This document shows, in pieces, positions 18,228 through 27,063 of a stretch of DNA of 64,000 nucleotides. The stretch covers positions 1 through 64,000 of the forward strand of contig JABISG010000090.1 of the NCBI GenBank assembly GCA_018699955.1. Direction: 5' to 3'. The notes below the pieces were generated by a model. The model was given only the letters and a program-made list of their open reading frames with translations. It ran no database searches and was not told the origin of the DNA. Every line of letters begins with the position of its first letter. Positions within the stretch are counted from its first letter, which is position 1. The position numbers and the translations under genes are program-made. This DNA is from Planctomycetaceae bacterium. GTDB taxonomy: Bacteria > Planctomycetota > Planctomycetia > Planctomycetales > Planctomycetaceae.

Positions 18228-19526
18228 TTACTTTGATTTGAACGTGCGTTGCAACTCGTCAAGCGACGTTCGCCCTTCGGCCACCAGACGGAGTCCCTCC
18301 GATTGAAACGACGGCATCCGCTCTTCGCGCATTTTCGACTTAATGGCAGCGACATCGGCTCCGCCGAGAATTGCCTCGCGCATGCCGTCGGTCATTTCGA
18401 GCATTTCAAACATGCCGGCTCGTCCGAAATATCCCAAACCACCACACACCTCGCACGGTTCATCCTCGGGATCTTCCGGGTCCGGTTGTCCAGGGCGATA
18501 AAGAACTTTCGTCTTCGGCGGCAATCCCACCTTCTTCAGCAATTTCGGATTCGGACGAAACGCCTGCTTGCAGTCATTGCACAACACTCGCAATAGTTTC
18601 TGGCTGACGATGGCGTGTAATCCATCAACAACGATCTGTGGATCGCCGACCCACTCAAGTAACTTCGCCAGACCCTGCGCCGTGTCTCGTGCTGCAAACT
18701 CCGAGATGAATGCAATCTCCTTCTGCTTCGCAAAAATGATCTTGGCCGTTTCCGCGTCGCTCATGGCGTCGGCAAAAATGACATCGGCGTCGATCCGAAT
18801 CACTCGCTGAATCGTCGTCTCCAGGTCGTCGCCTTCTTTGACTTCAAATTCGGTCGTGTAAGGGATTTCGCGACTCTCAAGATCGCCAATTGTGTAGACG
18901 GAGTACATGTAAGCATCGACGCTCCGTGCGATGCCGAACCGTGTGGACGTTGTTCCCGAACCGGGAACGCCACACGCCAGGATGACTCCGGACCGGTTGG
19001 CTGCCATCTCCCGCAGCTTTTCTTTCATCGTTTCCGAAAAACCAAGTTCATCGGGCGTTTCAACGCTCTGCTTCAGGTTTCGCACGCGAATCGTCAACCG
19101 CTCAACGCCTGCGGGAGTGGGTTCGGTTTCGACGAGTACCTGATAGGGAGTGTCCTGGAACTCCGCCTTGATGCCGCCCTTTTGTCGCGCCTTGCGCTGC
19201 TTGACGTTCAACCCCGCCAGCAACTTCAACATCTGTGTGATGGCGTGGGCTTCCTGCTTCGGAAGACGTCCGCCCGGATACGCGATGCCGTCGATGTAGA
19301 GTCGTACGACGGCGGCCGATCCTTTCGTTTCGACGCGAACCGTTTCGGCGCGACGCAACATCGCATCGGAAACGATTTCCTTGGCCGGAACCAGCCCGAT
19401 TTCCATCAGACGTCCGTTCGCTTTGACGTCGGGCTTTTTGCCGTTGAGCGCACCCTGGAACGTGACCAGTTCCAGTTCCTCTTCTTCGTCGTCGTAATCG
19501 TCGTTACTTCCGAACCCAAAAATCAC
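18228..19526 (-). CDS. GspE/PilB-like ATPase with degenerate Walker motifs
   Basis: A GTG at 19526 with AGGAG about 7 bases upstream gives 432 residues beginning VIFGFGSNDDYDDEEEE; an ATG start at 19586 is longer and less likely. The layout is that of type II/IV secretion ATPases: an N-terminal domain with LVPAKEIVSDAM, a core, and a C-terminal zinc ribbon CNDC...CEVCGGLGYFGRAGMFEML. The Walker A loop reads CGVPGSGTTSTR, so the invariant lysine is threonine. The Walker B/Asp-box segment reads VIFADAMSDAETAKI in place of the usual G-E-I-R-D-x-E-T. ATP hydrolysis is therefore doubtful. No pilin or GspF gene is nearby. It may be a structural or regulatory relative. Confidence 0.85.
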   Translation of the reverse strand: MIFGFGSNDDYDDEEEELELVTFQGALNGKKPDVKANGRLMEIGLVPAKEIVSDAMLRRAETVRVETKGSAAVVRLYIDGIAYPGGRLPKQEAHAITQMLKLLAGLNVKQRKARQKGGIKAEFQDTPYQVLVETEPTPAGVERLTIRVRNLKQSVETPDELGFSETMKEKLREMAANRSGVILACGVPGSGTTSTRFGIARSVDAYMYSVYTIGDLESREIPYTTEFEVKEGDDLETTIQRVIRIDADVIFADAMSDAETAKIIFAKQKEIAFISEFAARDTAQGLAKLLEWVGDPQIVVDGLHAIVSQKLLRVLCNDCKQAFRPNPKLLKKVGLPPKTKVLYRPGQPDPEDPEDEPCEVCGGLGYFGRAGMFEMLEMTDGMREAILGGADVAAIKSKMREERMPSFQSEGLRLVAEGRTSLDELQRTFKSK

Positions 19527-19657
19527 CGCACAACTCCTAAAAAACTGTGGCTCTGGCGGTACAGAACGCAACCGCCTCGCGAACAACGATATTACACAGA
19601 ATCAACGCGAATTGGTATTCTCGCCAGAAATCAATAAACATCTCCCACGCGCCAAAA

Positions 19658-19682
19658 GCCGACGGGCTGCGTCCCGTCGGGC
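19658..19682. repeat. Small palindrome, CCCACGGGCCGC-type
   Basis: GCCGACGGG and CCCGTCGGGC form a hairpin in the gap before the ABC transporter gene. It resembles the palindromes at 21817-21838 and 59660-59682 (see findings). Confidence 0.5.
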
Positions 19683-19847
19683 CGAACCTCCATTCGTCCC
19701 CCAACAGCGGTTGACTCAGACGCACATGCCGCCGATCATTAAACCCAGCGAGCGATTCACCGCGTTCTGCCAATCCGGCGGGCTGCATCGTCACCGCCCC
19801 GCGCGGGCCGCTCTGTCCAAGTTTCAAGGCGCGAACGGTCACAACCT

Positions 19848-21785
19848 ATGACGGAGCGGAATTCGACCAGCCGGCAACGATTTGAAGAATACAAAGCCGA
19901 ATTCCACAGCAGCGACAGCCAGCTCCGCAGTGGACATGGTCACAAAAGGCGACCGGCGACGGATGGGAAGCCGCGTTCGCGGTCGGCGATGGCTCTCGTC
20001 TCGCGTTTTCTGCAACTGCTGAGGGGACAACGGCTGGCGGTTGGTTTGTCCCTGGCGACACTCACCCTGGCCACACTGTTGGCATTGATTCCACCGGCGG
20101 CAACCAAATTCATCGTCGATTACGTCCTCGGCGGCGAGAAACTCCCCGCCAACGTGTTCCCCTGGATTCCGCGCGATGCGTGGTCGCTGCTGCTGTGGAT
20201 TACCGGCGCCGTGATGGCGGTCTCCTTCGTTAAGATCGGCATCCATGTCTGGGGACGCTGGCACGCAACACGGATCACCAAACGCGTGCAAATGGCGGTC
20301 CGCAAACGGGTCTTCGAACACGCTGTCCGGCTGCCGTTGCATCGTGTACACGACTTGAAGTCCGGTGGCATCGCCAGCATATTGCGACAAGACGCTGGCA
20401 GTGTCGGCGATCTGGTCTTCGGAATGCTATACAACCCCTGGCGGGCCATCGTGCAGCTGCTTGGCAGCCTGTGTGTTTTGGCGTGGGTCGATTGGCGGCT
20501 GCTGTTGGGGGCATTGATTTTACTCCCCTTGATCTACATCACCCACCGCACCTGGATCAACCGCATTCGCCCGCAGTACCGCAACATCCGCGCGCAGCGG
20601 GAAGAAGTCGATGCACAGGCCACCGAGTCGTTCGGCGGCATGCGCGTCGTTCGCGCCTTCAGCCGCCAACGAAGTGAAACCGGCCGCATCATGCGCGGCG
20701 TGCATCTCATGGGTCGGCAGGAACTTTATGCCTGGTGGTGGGCGAGAACCGTTGAAATCATCTGGGATGCACTCATCCCCGTCGCCACCGCAGGCCTGTT
20801 ATTGTACGGCGGCTGGCAGGTGCTTGAGAAGAATCTCACGCTCGGCGATTTGATGATGTTTCTGGTCTACCTGCTGATGTTATTGGAACCGGTCGCCGTC
20901 CTCGCACAAAGCGCGACTCAATTGCAAAACAGTCTGTCCGGACTGGACCGTGTACTCGATCTCCTCGGTGAACCGCGCGAGATGGAAACGACCACGCCGG
21001 GCGTGACATTAAAGAAAGCTGAAGTCGGCGGCCGGATTACGATTGAGAACGTCAGCTTTCAATATCCCGGCGCGGACCGTTTTGCGCTTGAAGAAATTTC
21101 AATCGACGTCGAACCGGGCGAGACGATTGCACTGGTCGGCCCAAGCGGTGCGGGCAAAACCACTCTCTGCAATCTCGTCGCCCGATTCTATGACCCGACC
21201 GACGGCAGAATCCTGCTCGACGGTCGCGACCTCCGCGAAATCGATGTCGAAAACTATCGCAGTTTACTCGGGCTGGTCGAGCAGGACGTGTTCCTGTTCG
21301 ATGGGACAATCGCCGACAACATCGGTTACGCCAATCGCCATGCGACGGATGAAGACATTTGCCGTGCCGCCCAAATCGCCAACGCCGACGAGTTTATCGA
21401 TGAGATGCCCAAACTCTACGAAACGCGAATCGGCGAACGTGGGGTCAAACTGAGTGGCGGACAGAGACAACGAATCGCCATCGCCCGTGCCGTGTTGGCC
21501 GACCCGCGGATCCTCATCCTTGATGAGGCAACCAGCAATCTCGACACGCACAGCGAGCGACTGATTCAAAGCAGTCTCGAACAACTGATGAAGGATCGCA
21601 CGGTGTTTGTCATCGCACATCGGCTCAGCACCATCGCCGGTGCCGATCGAATCGCCGTCATTGAGGATCGGCGAATGATCGAAATCGGCACGCATAAAGA
21701 ACTGTTACGCTCAGCAGGCAAATACCACGAGATGGTCCAAATGCAAACCGCTGTCGCACAGCCGCTCGTCGATTCGACTGAGTAA
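19848..21785 (+). CDS. ABC exporter, fused permease and ATPase
   Basis: This is a 645-residue half-transporter of the MsbA/LmrA type. A 45-residue charged N-terminus precedes about six membrane helices (from FLQLLRGQRLAVGLSLATL). The ATPase has Walker A in VGPSGAGKTTLCNL, the Q loop in LGLVEQDVFLFDG, the signature KLSGGQRQRIAIARA, Walker B in ILILDEATSNLDT and the switch histidine in FVIAHRLSTI. It should work as a homodimer exporting a lipid or drug-like substrate, which cannot be told from sequence. It stands alone in its transcript. Confidence 0.93.
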   Translation: MTERNSTSRQRFEEYKAEFHSSDSQLRSGHGHKRRPATDGKPRSRSAMALVSRFLQLLRGQRLAVGLSLATLTLATLLALIPPAATKFIVDYVLGGEKLPANVFPWIPRDAWSLLLWITGAVMAVSFVKIGIHVWGRWHATRITKRVQMAVRKRVFEHAVRLPLHRVHDLKSGGIASILRQDAGSVGDLVFGMLYNPWRAIVQLLGSLCVLAWVDWRLLLGALILLPLIYITHRTWINRIRPQYRNIRAQREEVDAQATESFGGMRVVRAFSRQRSETGRIMRGVHLMGRQELYAWWWARTVEIIWDALIPVATAGLLLYGGWQVLEKNLTLGDLMMFLVYLLMLLEPVAVLAQSATQLQNSLSGLDRVLDLLGEPREMETTTPGVTLKKAEVGGRITIENVSFQYPGADRFALEEISIDVEPGETIALVGPSGAGKTTLCNLVARFYDPTDGRILLDGRDLREIDVENYRSLLGLVEQDVFLFDGTIADNIGYANRHATDEDICRAAQIANADEFIDEMPKLYETRIGERGVKLSGGQRQRIAIARAVLADPRILILDEATSNLDTHSERLIQSSLEQLMKDRTVFVIAHRLSTIAGADRIAVIEDRRMIEIGTHKELLRSAGKYHEMVQMQTAVAQPLVDSTE

Positions 21786-21816
21786 CGCTTCCCTGCCGTT
21801 CGCCCAGCGTGCAAAG

Positions 21817-21838
21817 CCCACGGGCCGCGGACCGTGGG
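21817..21838. repeat. Small palindrome after the ABC transporter gene
   Basis: CCCACGG and CCGTGGG flank a GCCGCGGA-type loop, 31 bases after the stop at 21785. It may act as a terminator stem for both convergent genes (the SlyX stop is at 21848). Related copies are at 19658 and 59660. Confidence 0.55.
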
Positions 21839-21847
21839 ACCCAACCG

Positions 21848-22066
21848 CTAATAATGCGGCGGTCGCTCATCCAACGCATCACCCGGTTCGCTCGGTTCCT
21901 GCAGATGATCGATCTTCCCATTAACCCGCTGAAGATCGCGGCGCAACGCGGAAATCTCTTCCTGCTGCGCAAGCATCACCTCGTGCATCTGCTCCACCTC
22001 ATGCTGCAAATGCGACACAGACATCTCAAGCGCAATCAATCGTTCATCCGGCGAATTCGTAGGCAT
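21848..22066 (-). CDS. slyX: SlyX-family protein
   Basis: From the ATG at 22066 the product is 72 residues, the usual SlyX length. It has the family pattern RLIALEMSVSHLQHEVEQM and QQEEISALRRDLQRVNGKID, a single coiled coil, with the tail ending in RPPHY; SlyX proteins typically end in P-P-H-Y. The cellular role of SlyX is not known. An upstream in-frame start at 22114 would add 16 unsupported residues. It is a single gene convergent with the ABC transporter. Confidence 0.88.
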   Translation of the reverse strand: MPTNSPDERLIALEMSVSHLQHEVEQMHEVMLAQQEEISALRRDLQRVNGKIDHLQEPSEPGDALDERPPHY

Positions 22067-22097
22067 ACCGTGACTCAGTTGTACTGTTTCGAGAAAT

Positions 22098-22170
22098 ACC
22101 AGCCCGCCGCGCAAGCAAGGGTTTCAGCTCCCAACCACCGTTCACACCCTCGCTCGCGCTGCGGGCTGGT
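22098..22170. repeat. Palindromic repeat, GCAAGCAAGGG family, copy A
   Basis: The left arm ACCAGCCCGCCGCGCAAGCA continues to AGGGT (22098-22122) and pairs with 22146-22170, which ends GCTGCGGGCTGGT. The arms share about 20 of 25 positions around a 23-base loop. Related copies are at 25466-25537 and 35339-35413. Confidence 0.7.
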
Positions 22171-22261
22171 TAATGGGAAATCAAAATGCGTTGTCTTCAT
22201 TTTCGTTCCGTTTTACCATGTAGTTAGCAGAATCGACAATCAACTTCTAAAAAGGAAAACC

Positions 22262-23782
22262 ATGCGGATTCAATCGGCGACTAAAGCACGAGTCGCAAAG
22301 ACAATGTTGATATTCTCCGCATTATTCCTGCTGTGCGATTTCGCCGCGGCCGCAGAATGGAACTTCAAGGTCCGCTTCGACAAGAACACGCAGGCCGAAC
22401 CGTACACCGGACGGGTCCTGGTGCTTTTTTCCCGATCGTCGCGCGAACCTCGGTTCGGCCCCAGTTGGTTTACCCCGGAACTCTTCGTCGCCCGCGATGT
22501 GACGAACTGGAAGCCAGGCGAAACGCTCACCTTCTCGACAGCCGATACCGACGGCATGCTCGCCTATCCAAAGCCGCTCGAAGAAATGGACCTCGACGGT
22601 TACCGGGCGCAGGCGATTGCGCGTTTCAATCCACACGATCGGCGAATCGGTACCGGCGTCGGCAACGGCTACAGCCAGGTCGTCAAACTGCCGGCCGACG
22701 AGACGCCGGAATTCGTCATCGACAAACTGGCCCCCGAACGCAAATTCCGCGAATCAAAATGGAGCAAACTGCTCGAAGTCCACTCGAAACAACTCAGCGA
22801 TTTCCACGACCGCGACGTGACAATGAAGGCGGCGGTCATTCTGCCCGCCAGTTACTACGACAAACCGAACCGGCGGTATCCAACGCTGTTCAACATTCCC
22901 GGATTTGGCGGAACGCACTTCAGCGGGCAAACGAGCAAACCGGTTTCGAAAAACAACGAGCGCGGCGTGGAATTTATCCGCGTCATACTCGATGCCAGTT
23001 GCCCGCTGGGACATCACGTCTTCGCCGACTCCGCCAACAACGGCCCGGTGGGAACCGCATTGGTCGAAGAGTTGATTCCCGCGTTCAACAAGAAGTTTCG
23101 CAGCATCGACCAACCGACGGCTCGCCTTCTCACCGGGCATTCGTCCGGTGGTTGGAGCAGCCTGTGGATTCAGGTTTCGCACCCCGACTTTTTCGGCGGA
23201 ACCTGGAGTACCGCCCCCGACCCAGTCGATTTTCGTGATTTTCAGCGGATCAATCTCTACCGCAAAGCGGAGAACATGTACGTCGATGCCGACAAGAAAC
23301 GGCGACCCTTAGCGCGAGTGAATGGTCAGGTGCGGCTGTGGTACAAGGGGTTCGCCGACATGGAATGGGTGCTCGGCTACGGCGGACAACTGCATAGCTT
23401 CGAGGCAGCCTTCAGTCCCCGCGGCAAAGACGGCAAGCCGCTGCTCGTCTGGGACCGCAAGACGGGAACCGTGAACACCGAGGTCGCCAAGACCTGGGAG
23501 AAGTACGACATCCGCCTCGTTCTCGAAAGAAACTGGAAAACGCTCGGCCCGAAACTTGCCGGTAAGCTGCACGTCTACATGGGCGATGAAGACACGTTCT
23601 ACCTCGATGGCGCAACCGTCCTGTTGAAAGAGTCGCTCGAACAAATCGACAGCGATGCCGTCGTCGAAATTCACGAAGGCAAAGATCACGGATCGCTAAT
23701 GACGCGAAAACTGCGCGACCGCCTTCGCAGCGACATGGTTCAGACGTTTCTCAAACATCACCCCGAGTGGCCCGGCAACTGA
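22262..23782 (+). CDS. Exported putative esterase (Esterase D-like)
   Basis: The ATG at 22262 follows AAAGGAAAACC and gives 506 residues; the open frame extends further up but without a plausible start. Residues 1-33 are a Sec signal (MLIFSALFLLCDFAAAAEW). The C-terminal half is an alpha/beta-hydrolase of the esterase D/tannase type: RYPTLFNIPGFGGTHF, VILDASCPLGHHVFADSAN, the nucleophile elbow TGHSSGGWSS and a C-terminal EIHEGKDHGSLM holding the likely catalytic histidine. The N-terminal part is a beta domain of unknown role. It is probably periplasmic, acting on an ester or acyl substrate. It is not linked to the downstream Hsp70 gene by function. Confidence 0.82.
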   Translation: MRIQSATKARVAKTMLIFSALFLLCDFAAAAEWNFKVRFDKNTQAEPYTGRVLVLFSRSSREPRFGPSWFTPELFVARDVTNWKPGETLTFSTADTDGMLAYPKPLEEMDLDGYRAQAIARFNPHDRRIGTGVGNGYSQVVKLPADETPEFVIDKLAPERKFRESKWSKLLEVHSKQLSDFHDRDVTMKAAVILPASYYDKPNRRYPTLFNIPGFGGTHFSGQTSKPVSKNNERGVEFIRVILDASCPLGHHVFADSANNGPVGTALVEELIPAFNKKFRSIDQPTARLLTGHSSGGWSSLWIQVSHPDFFGGTWSTAPDPVDFRDFQRINLYRKAENMYVDADKKRRPLARVNGQVRLWYKGFADMEWVLGYGGQLHSFEAAFSPRGKDGKPLLVWDRKTGTVNTEVAKTWEKYDIRLVLERNWKTLGPKLAGKLHVYMGDEDTFYLDGATVLLKESLEQIDSDAVVEIHEGKDHGSLMTRKLRDRLRSDMVQTFLKHHPEWPGN

Positions 23783-23856
23783 CGTGCGGCCTCGAACAAT
23801 TCCGATGCGCATTTTTTCGTAGTCATTTCGTTCCTTCGCAGTTTTAGTGGTCAAGT

Positions 23857-25449
23857 ATGTCCAATAGTTTTTCCGGCGTGATCGGCATCGATTTGGGAAC
23901 GACGAATTCCTGCGTGGCATATTTGCGCCCCGACGGAACGCCGCTCACCATTCCGAATCGAGAAGGCGATTTGATCACGCCGAGCGTCGTCTACTTCGAG
24001 GACGATCTCATCATCGTCGGCAAAGAGGCGAAACGGGCCGGCGCTCTTTCGCCCGAATCCGCTGCCGTCTGCGTTAAACGCGATATCGGTTTGCCGGAAT
24101 TCTCGCATCGCGTCGCCGGCAAACGTCAGCGCCCCGAGGTGCTCTCGGCGCTCGTCCTCAAGCGACTCCGCGAAGATGCCGAAGCAAAAATCGGTCCGGT
24201 GACCGATGCCGTCATCACCGTGCCTGCGTATTTTGATGACCTCCGCCGTAAGGCGACACAGGATGCCGGCAAACTGGCCGGCTTGAATGTCCTCGACATC
24301 ATCAACGAACCAACTGCCGCTGCGCTCGCTTATGCGTTCGATTCGGAAATTCACATCGGCGGACGCAATGGCGAGTTTCTTTCCCAGTTGTCGACCCGTC
24401 CTGAAATCACGCTGGTCTACGATCTGGGGGGTGGCACGTTCGACGTTTCGTTGGTGCGCATGTCGCCCGACACGTTTGAGACGCTGGCAACCGACGGCGA
24501 CGTGCAACTGGGCGGCTACGATTGGGACACGCGGCTCGTCCATTTTCTGGCGGAAGAATTCCACCGCGAACATGGTTCCGAACCATGCAGCGATCCCGAG
24601 TCGCTTGCCTGGTTGTATCAGGTGGCCGAGGAAACCAAGCTGGCGCTCTCGGCTCGCCAATCGACGCGCGCGTTGGTTATGCACGACGGAAAACGCAGTG
24701 CCGTCACCGTGACGCGAGACAAGTTCAACGAACTCACGGCCGATCTCTTACTGCGGACGGAGACAACGGCGCAACTGCTGGTCGAGGGGGTTGAGCTGAC
24801 GTGGGGCGACGTCGATCGTGTGCTGTTGGTCGGCGGCATGACCCGCGCGCCGCAAATCACCGACATGCTGCACCGCGTCACCGGGAGGACTCCGGACACG
24901 TCGTTGTCGGCCGATGAATCGGTCGCACACGGTGCCGCGATTCACGGCGGAATTCTGCGGAGCAAGTCGGGTCCGCAGCCGGTCGAACCGCTCGTTGAAC
25001 GGCAGAAACAGTGGGCGCGGTTTACCACAATCGACGTGAATGCACACAGCCTCGGAATTGCCGTCCGCGATGTGAGTACCGGCCTCTACGGCAACAGCAT
25101 CCTCATTCCCAAAAACACTCCACTGCCCATCTCGCAGACGGAAGTCTTTCGCACACACGACGAGCATCAGAGCAAGGTACGTGTGCGCGTGTTGGAGGGA
25201 GAAGCGAGCGACGCCGAGGCCTGTCGGCAGATTGGCGTCTTCGACGTCGAAGGTCTAGCGCCCAACTTGCCGAAAGGATCGCCGATTGAAATCTGTTGCA
25301 GCTACACAGCCGACGGCCGCATCCACGTCTCGGGCAAAGACGTCACCAGCGGAAGCATCGCCGAGATTTCAATTCACCGCACCGGCGACATGAAAGCCGA
25401 TGAAATCGAACAATCGCGAAACGAATTGGATGCGATTCGGATTACGTGA
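23857..25449 (+). CDS. Hsp70/DnaK-family protein, short form
   Basis: This is a 530-residue protein with a full nucleotide-binding domain: GIDLGTTNSCVAYL, VPAYFDDLRRKATQDAG, NEPTAAALAYAF, YDLGGGTFDVSLV and VDRVLLVGGMTRAPQI. DnaK is usually about 610-640 residues. Here the beta substrate-binding domain (IDVNAHSLGIAVRD, IPKNTPLPISQT, VRVRVLEGEAS) is present but the alpha-helical lid is almost absent after FDVEGLAP. There is no neighbouring dnaJ or grpE. It probably is an accessory Hsp70 related to HscC-type proteins rather than the main DnaK. Confidence 0.9.
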   Translation: MSNSFSGVIGIDLGTTNSCVAYLRPDGTPLTIPNREGDLITPSVVYFEDDLIIVGKEAKRAGALSPESAAVCVKRDIGLPEFSHRVAGKRQRPEVLSALVLKRLREDAEAKIGPVTDAVITVPAYFDDLRRKATQDAGKLAGLNVLDIINEPTAAALAYAFDSEIHIGGRNGEFLSQLSTRPEITLVYDLGGGTFDVSLVRMSPDTFETLATDGDVQLGGYDWDTRLVHFLAEEFHREHGSEPCSDPESLAWLYQVAEETKLALSARQSTRALVMHDGKRSAVTVTRDKFNELTADLLLRTETTAQLLVEGVELTWGDVDRVLLVGGMTRAPQITDMLHRVTGRTPDTSLSADESVAHGAAIHGGILRSKSGPQPVEPLVERQKQWARFTTIDVNAHSLGIAVRDVSTGLYGNSILIPKNTPLPISQTEVFRTHDEHQSKVRVRVLEGEASDAEACRQIGVFDVEGLAPNLPKGSPIEICCSYTADGRIHVSGKDVTSGSIAEISIHRTGDMKADEIEQSRNELDAIRIT

Positions 25450-25465
25450 TTGAGCGGCTGTCATT

Positions 25466-25537
25466 CCAGCCCGCAGCGCAAGCAAGGGTTTGAACCGCGC
25501 TCGTTCGACCAATACCCTTGCTTGCGCCGCGGGCTGG
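25466..25537. repeat. Palindromic repeat, GCAAGCAAGGG family, copy B
   Basis: The left arm CCAGCCCGCAGCGCAAGCAA with GGGT (25466-25489) pairs with 25514-25537 (ACCCTTGCTTGCGCCGCGGG to CTGG), with one mismatch over 24 bases. It lies 17 bases after the Hsp70 stop. It is the most regular copy of the family. Confidence 0.75.
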
Positions 25538-25638
25538 TAACGATTGCGTGTTAACACACTGTCGCGCCGACGGTTGAGTTGGTAGAGTGCGATCTCTCTG
25601 AGATTGCCGACCGGTCACTCCGTCGCAAAGTCGCCGAC

Positions 25639-27063
25639 ATGAGCGAACACCTCTACTACCCCATCAACGATTTCGGCCCCTTGATGAAGGGGTTGGTAAT
25701 TGGCGGGCTGGCAATCACGCACGTCTTTCTGGCGATGTTCGCCATCGGTGGCGGCATGTTGATGTGCTATTTCCAATGGCTCTCGCAAGACGGTCGCTGT
25801 AAGCACACGCGACGATTCATCGACGGCTACTTTCGTGTGCTTGTGCTGGTCAGCTTTGTGGTGGGGGCGGTCACGGGTGTCGCTTTGTGGTTCACCTCGA
25901 TTCAGGTGAGCGCACCGACCATCGGCATGATGGTCGATCAGTTTCATTGGATCTGGGCGATTGAATGGACCTTTTTCAGCCTGGAAATTACAGCGGGCTA
26001 TTGTTTTTATCGATACGGAACGAACCTCAACGACCGCACGCGGCTGACACTGCTGGGCATCTATTCGCTGGCATCGTGGTTCAGTCTGTTCTGGATCAAC
26101 GGGATTCTCACTTGGCAGCTCACGCCGGGCGCCTGGGTGGAGAATGGTTCTGTCTGGTCGGGAATGTTCAACGCGGGATTCTTTCCTTCGGTCATTTTTC
26201 GCACGGTGACGGCAATGACGGTGGCATCGTTGGCCGGTTGCGTTGTCATCAACGCCATGCCCGGTCTCACTCGCGAGGAGCGGACCGAACTCATCAACCG
26301 GGCCGCCCACTTTCTCGCCCCCATGCTGCTGATGCCGCTGTTGGGAATCTGGTACTTCGGAACATTTCCCCCCGACGCACGGGCGTTGGTGCTGGGGGCG
26401 AATGTGCCGATGATGATGTTTATGGGCTTGGCAATCGGTGCGTCATTGCTGATTGGCGTCTATGCGATTCTCGGCTTGCTGCGAAAAAAACTATACATCA
26501 ACGGAGCGACCGCGACGCTGTTGCTGGTGTTATCGTTTGCCGCAGTTGCTGGTGGCGAGTTTGTCCGCGAAGGCGTTCGCAAACCGTACACCATTCGTGG
26601 AGCGCTCTATTCCAATTCGGTCACTCCCGAAGAGATTGAACATTTGCGGCAGGTCGGTTGTGTGACCGACGATCCTTATCCGCTGCAGAATCCCGAGGAT
26701 TATCCGAACGACCAACTGCGATTAGGGGCGAAGGTGTTTCGCTTTCATTGCAGCGTCTGTCATACCGTCAAAGGAGCCAACGCGCTGACGCATCTCGCCG
26801 GCAGTTGGTCGACGACGCAAAAGCGGATGAACATCGCCCAACTGCAGCGAACCAAAACCTTCATGCCTCCCTTTGCCGGCACGCCCGAGGAGCTTGAAGC
26901 GCTGGTGCAGTTCATTTCGTGGCATACTGGCGACGCGCCGGCGAAGTGGCCGGAATCGAGCGACGAGAAGACACTGCAACAGATTCGCGACTGGCTCGAC
27001 GAAGTCGGCACCAAACCGGGTATCGAACTCGAATTGCACGCCGAACAGGGGGGCGGAGAATGA
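25639..27063 (+). CDS. Cytochrome bd oxidase subunit I-like protein fused to heme c domain
   Basis: From the ATG at 25639 the product is 474 residues with about eight membrane helices. The first helix has LAITHVFLAMFAIGGGM (CydA H19-like histidine). Helix 3 has WIWAIEWTFFSLEIT, matching the glutamates of the CydA proton channel. The helix with NVPMMMFMGL may hold the heme-ligand methionine. The segment equivalent to CydA H186 reads IFRTVTA, with Arg where His is expected, and the terminal GRQPW motif reads VRKPYTI. After the last helix a cytochrome c domain follows: FHCSVCHTVKG (heme c) and TFMPPFAG (ligand Met). It overlaps the next gene by four bases (ATGA), implying coupled translation. 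Function as an oxygen reductase is an inference. Confidence 0.82.
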   Translation: MSEHLYYPINDFGPLMKGLVIGGLAITHVFLAMFAIGGGMLMCYFQWLSQDGRCKHTRRFIDGYFRVLVLVSFVVGAVTGVALWFTSIQVSAPTIGMMVDQFHWIWAIEWTFFSLEITAGYCFYRYGTNLNDRTRLTLLGIYSLASWFSLFWINGILTWQLTPGAWVENGSVWSGMFNAGFFPSVIFRTVTAMTVASLAGCVVINAMPGLTREERTELINRAAHFLAPMLLMPLLGIWYFGTFPPDARALVLGANVPMMMFMGLAIGASLLIGVYAILGLLRKKLYINGATATLLLVLSFAAVAGGEFVREGVRKPYTIRGALYSNSVTPEEIEHLRQVGCVTDDPYPLQNPEDYPNDQLRLGAKVFRFHCSVCHTVKGANALTHLAGSWSTTQKRMNIAQLQRTKTFMPPFAGTPEELEALVQFISWHTGDAPAKWPESSDEKTLQQIRDWLDEVGTKPGIELELHAEQGGGE

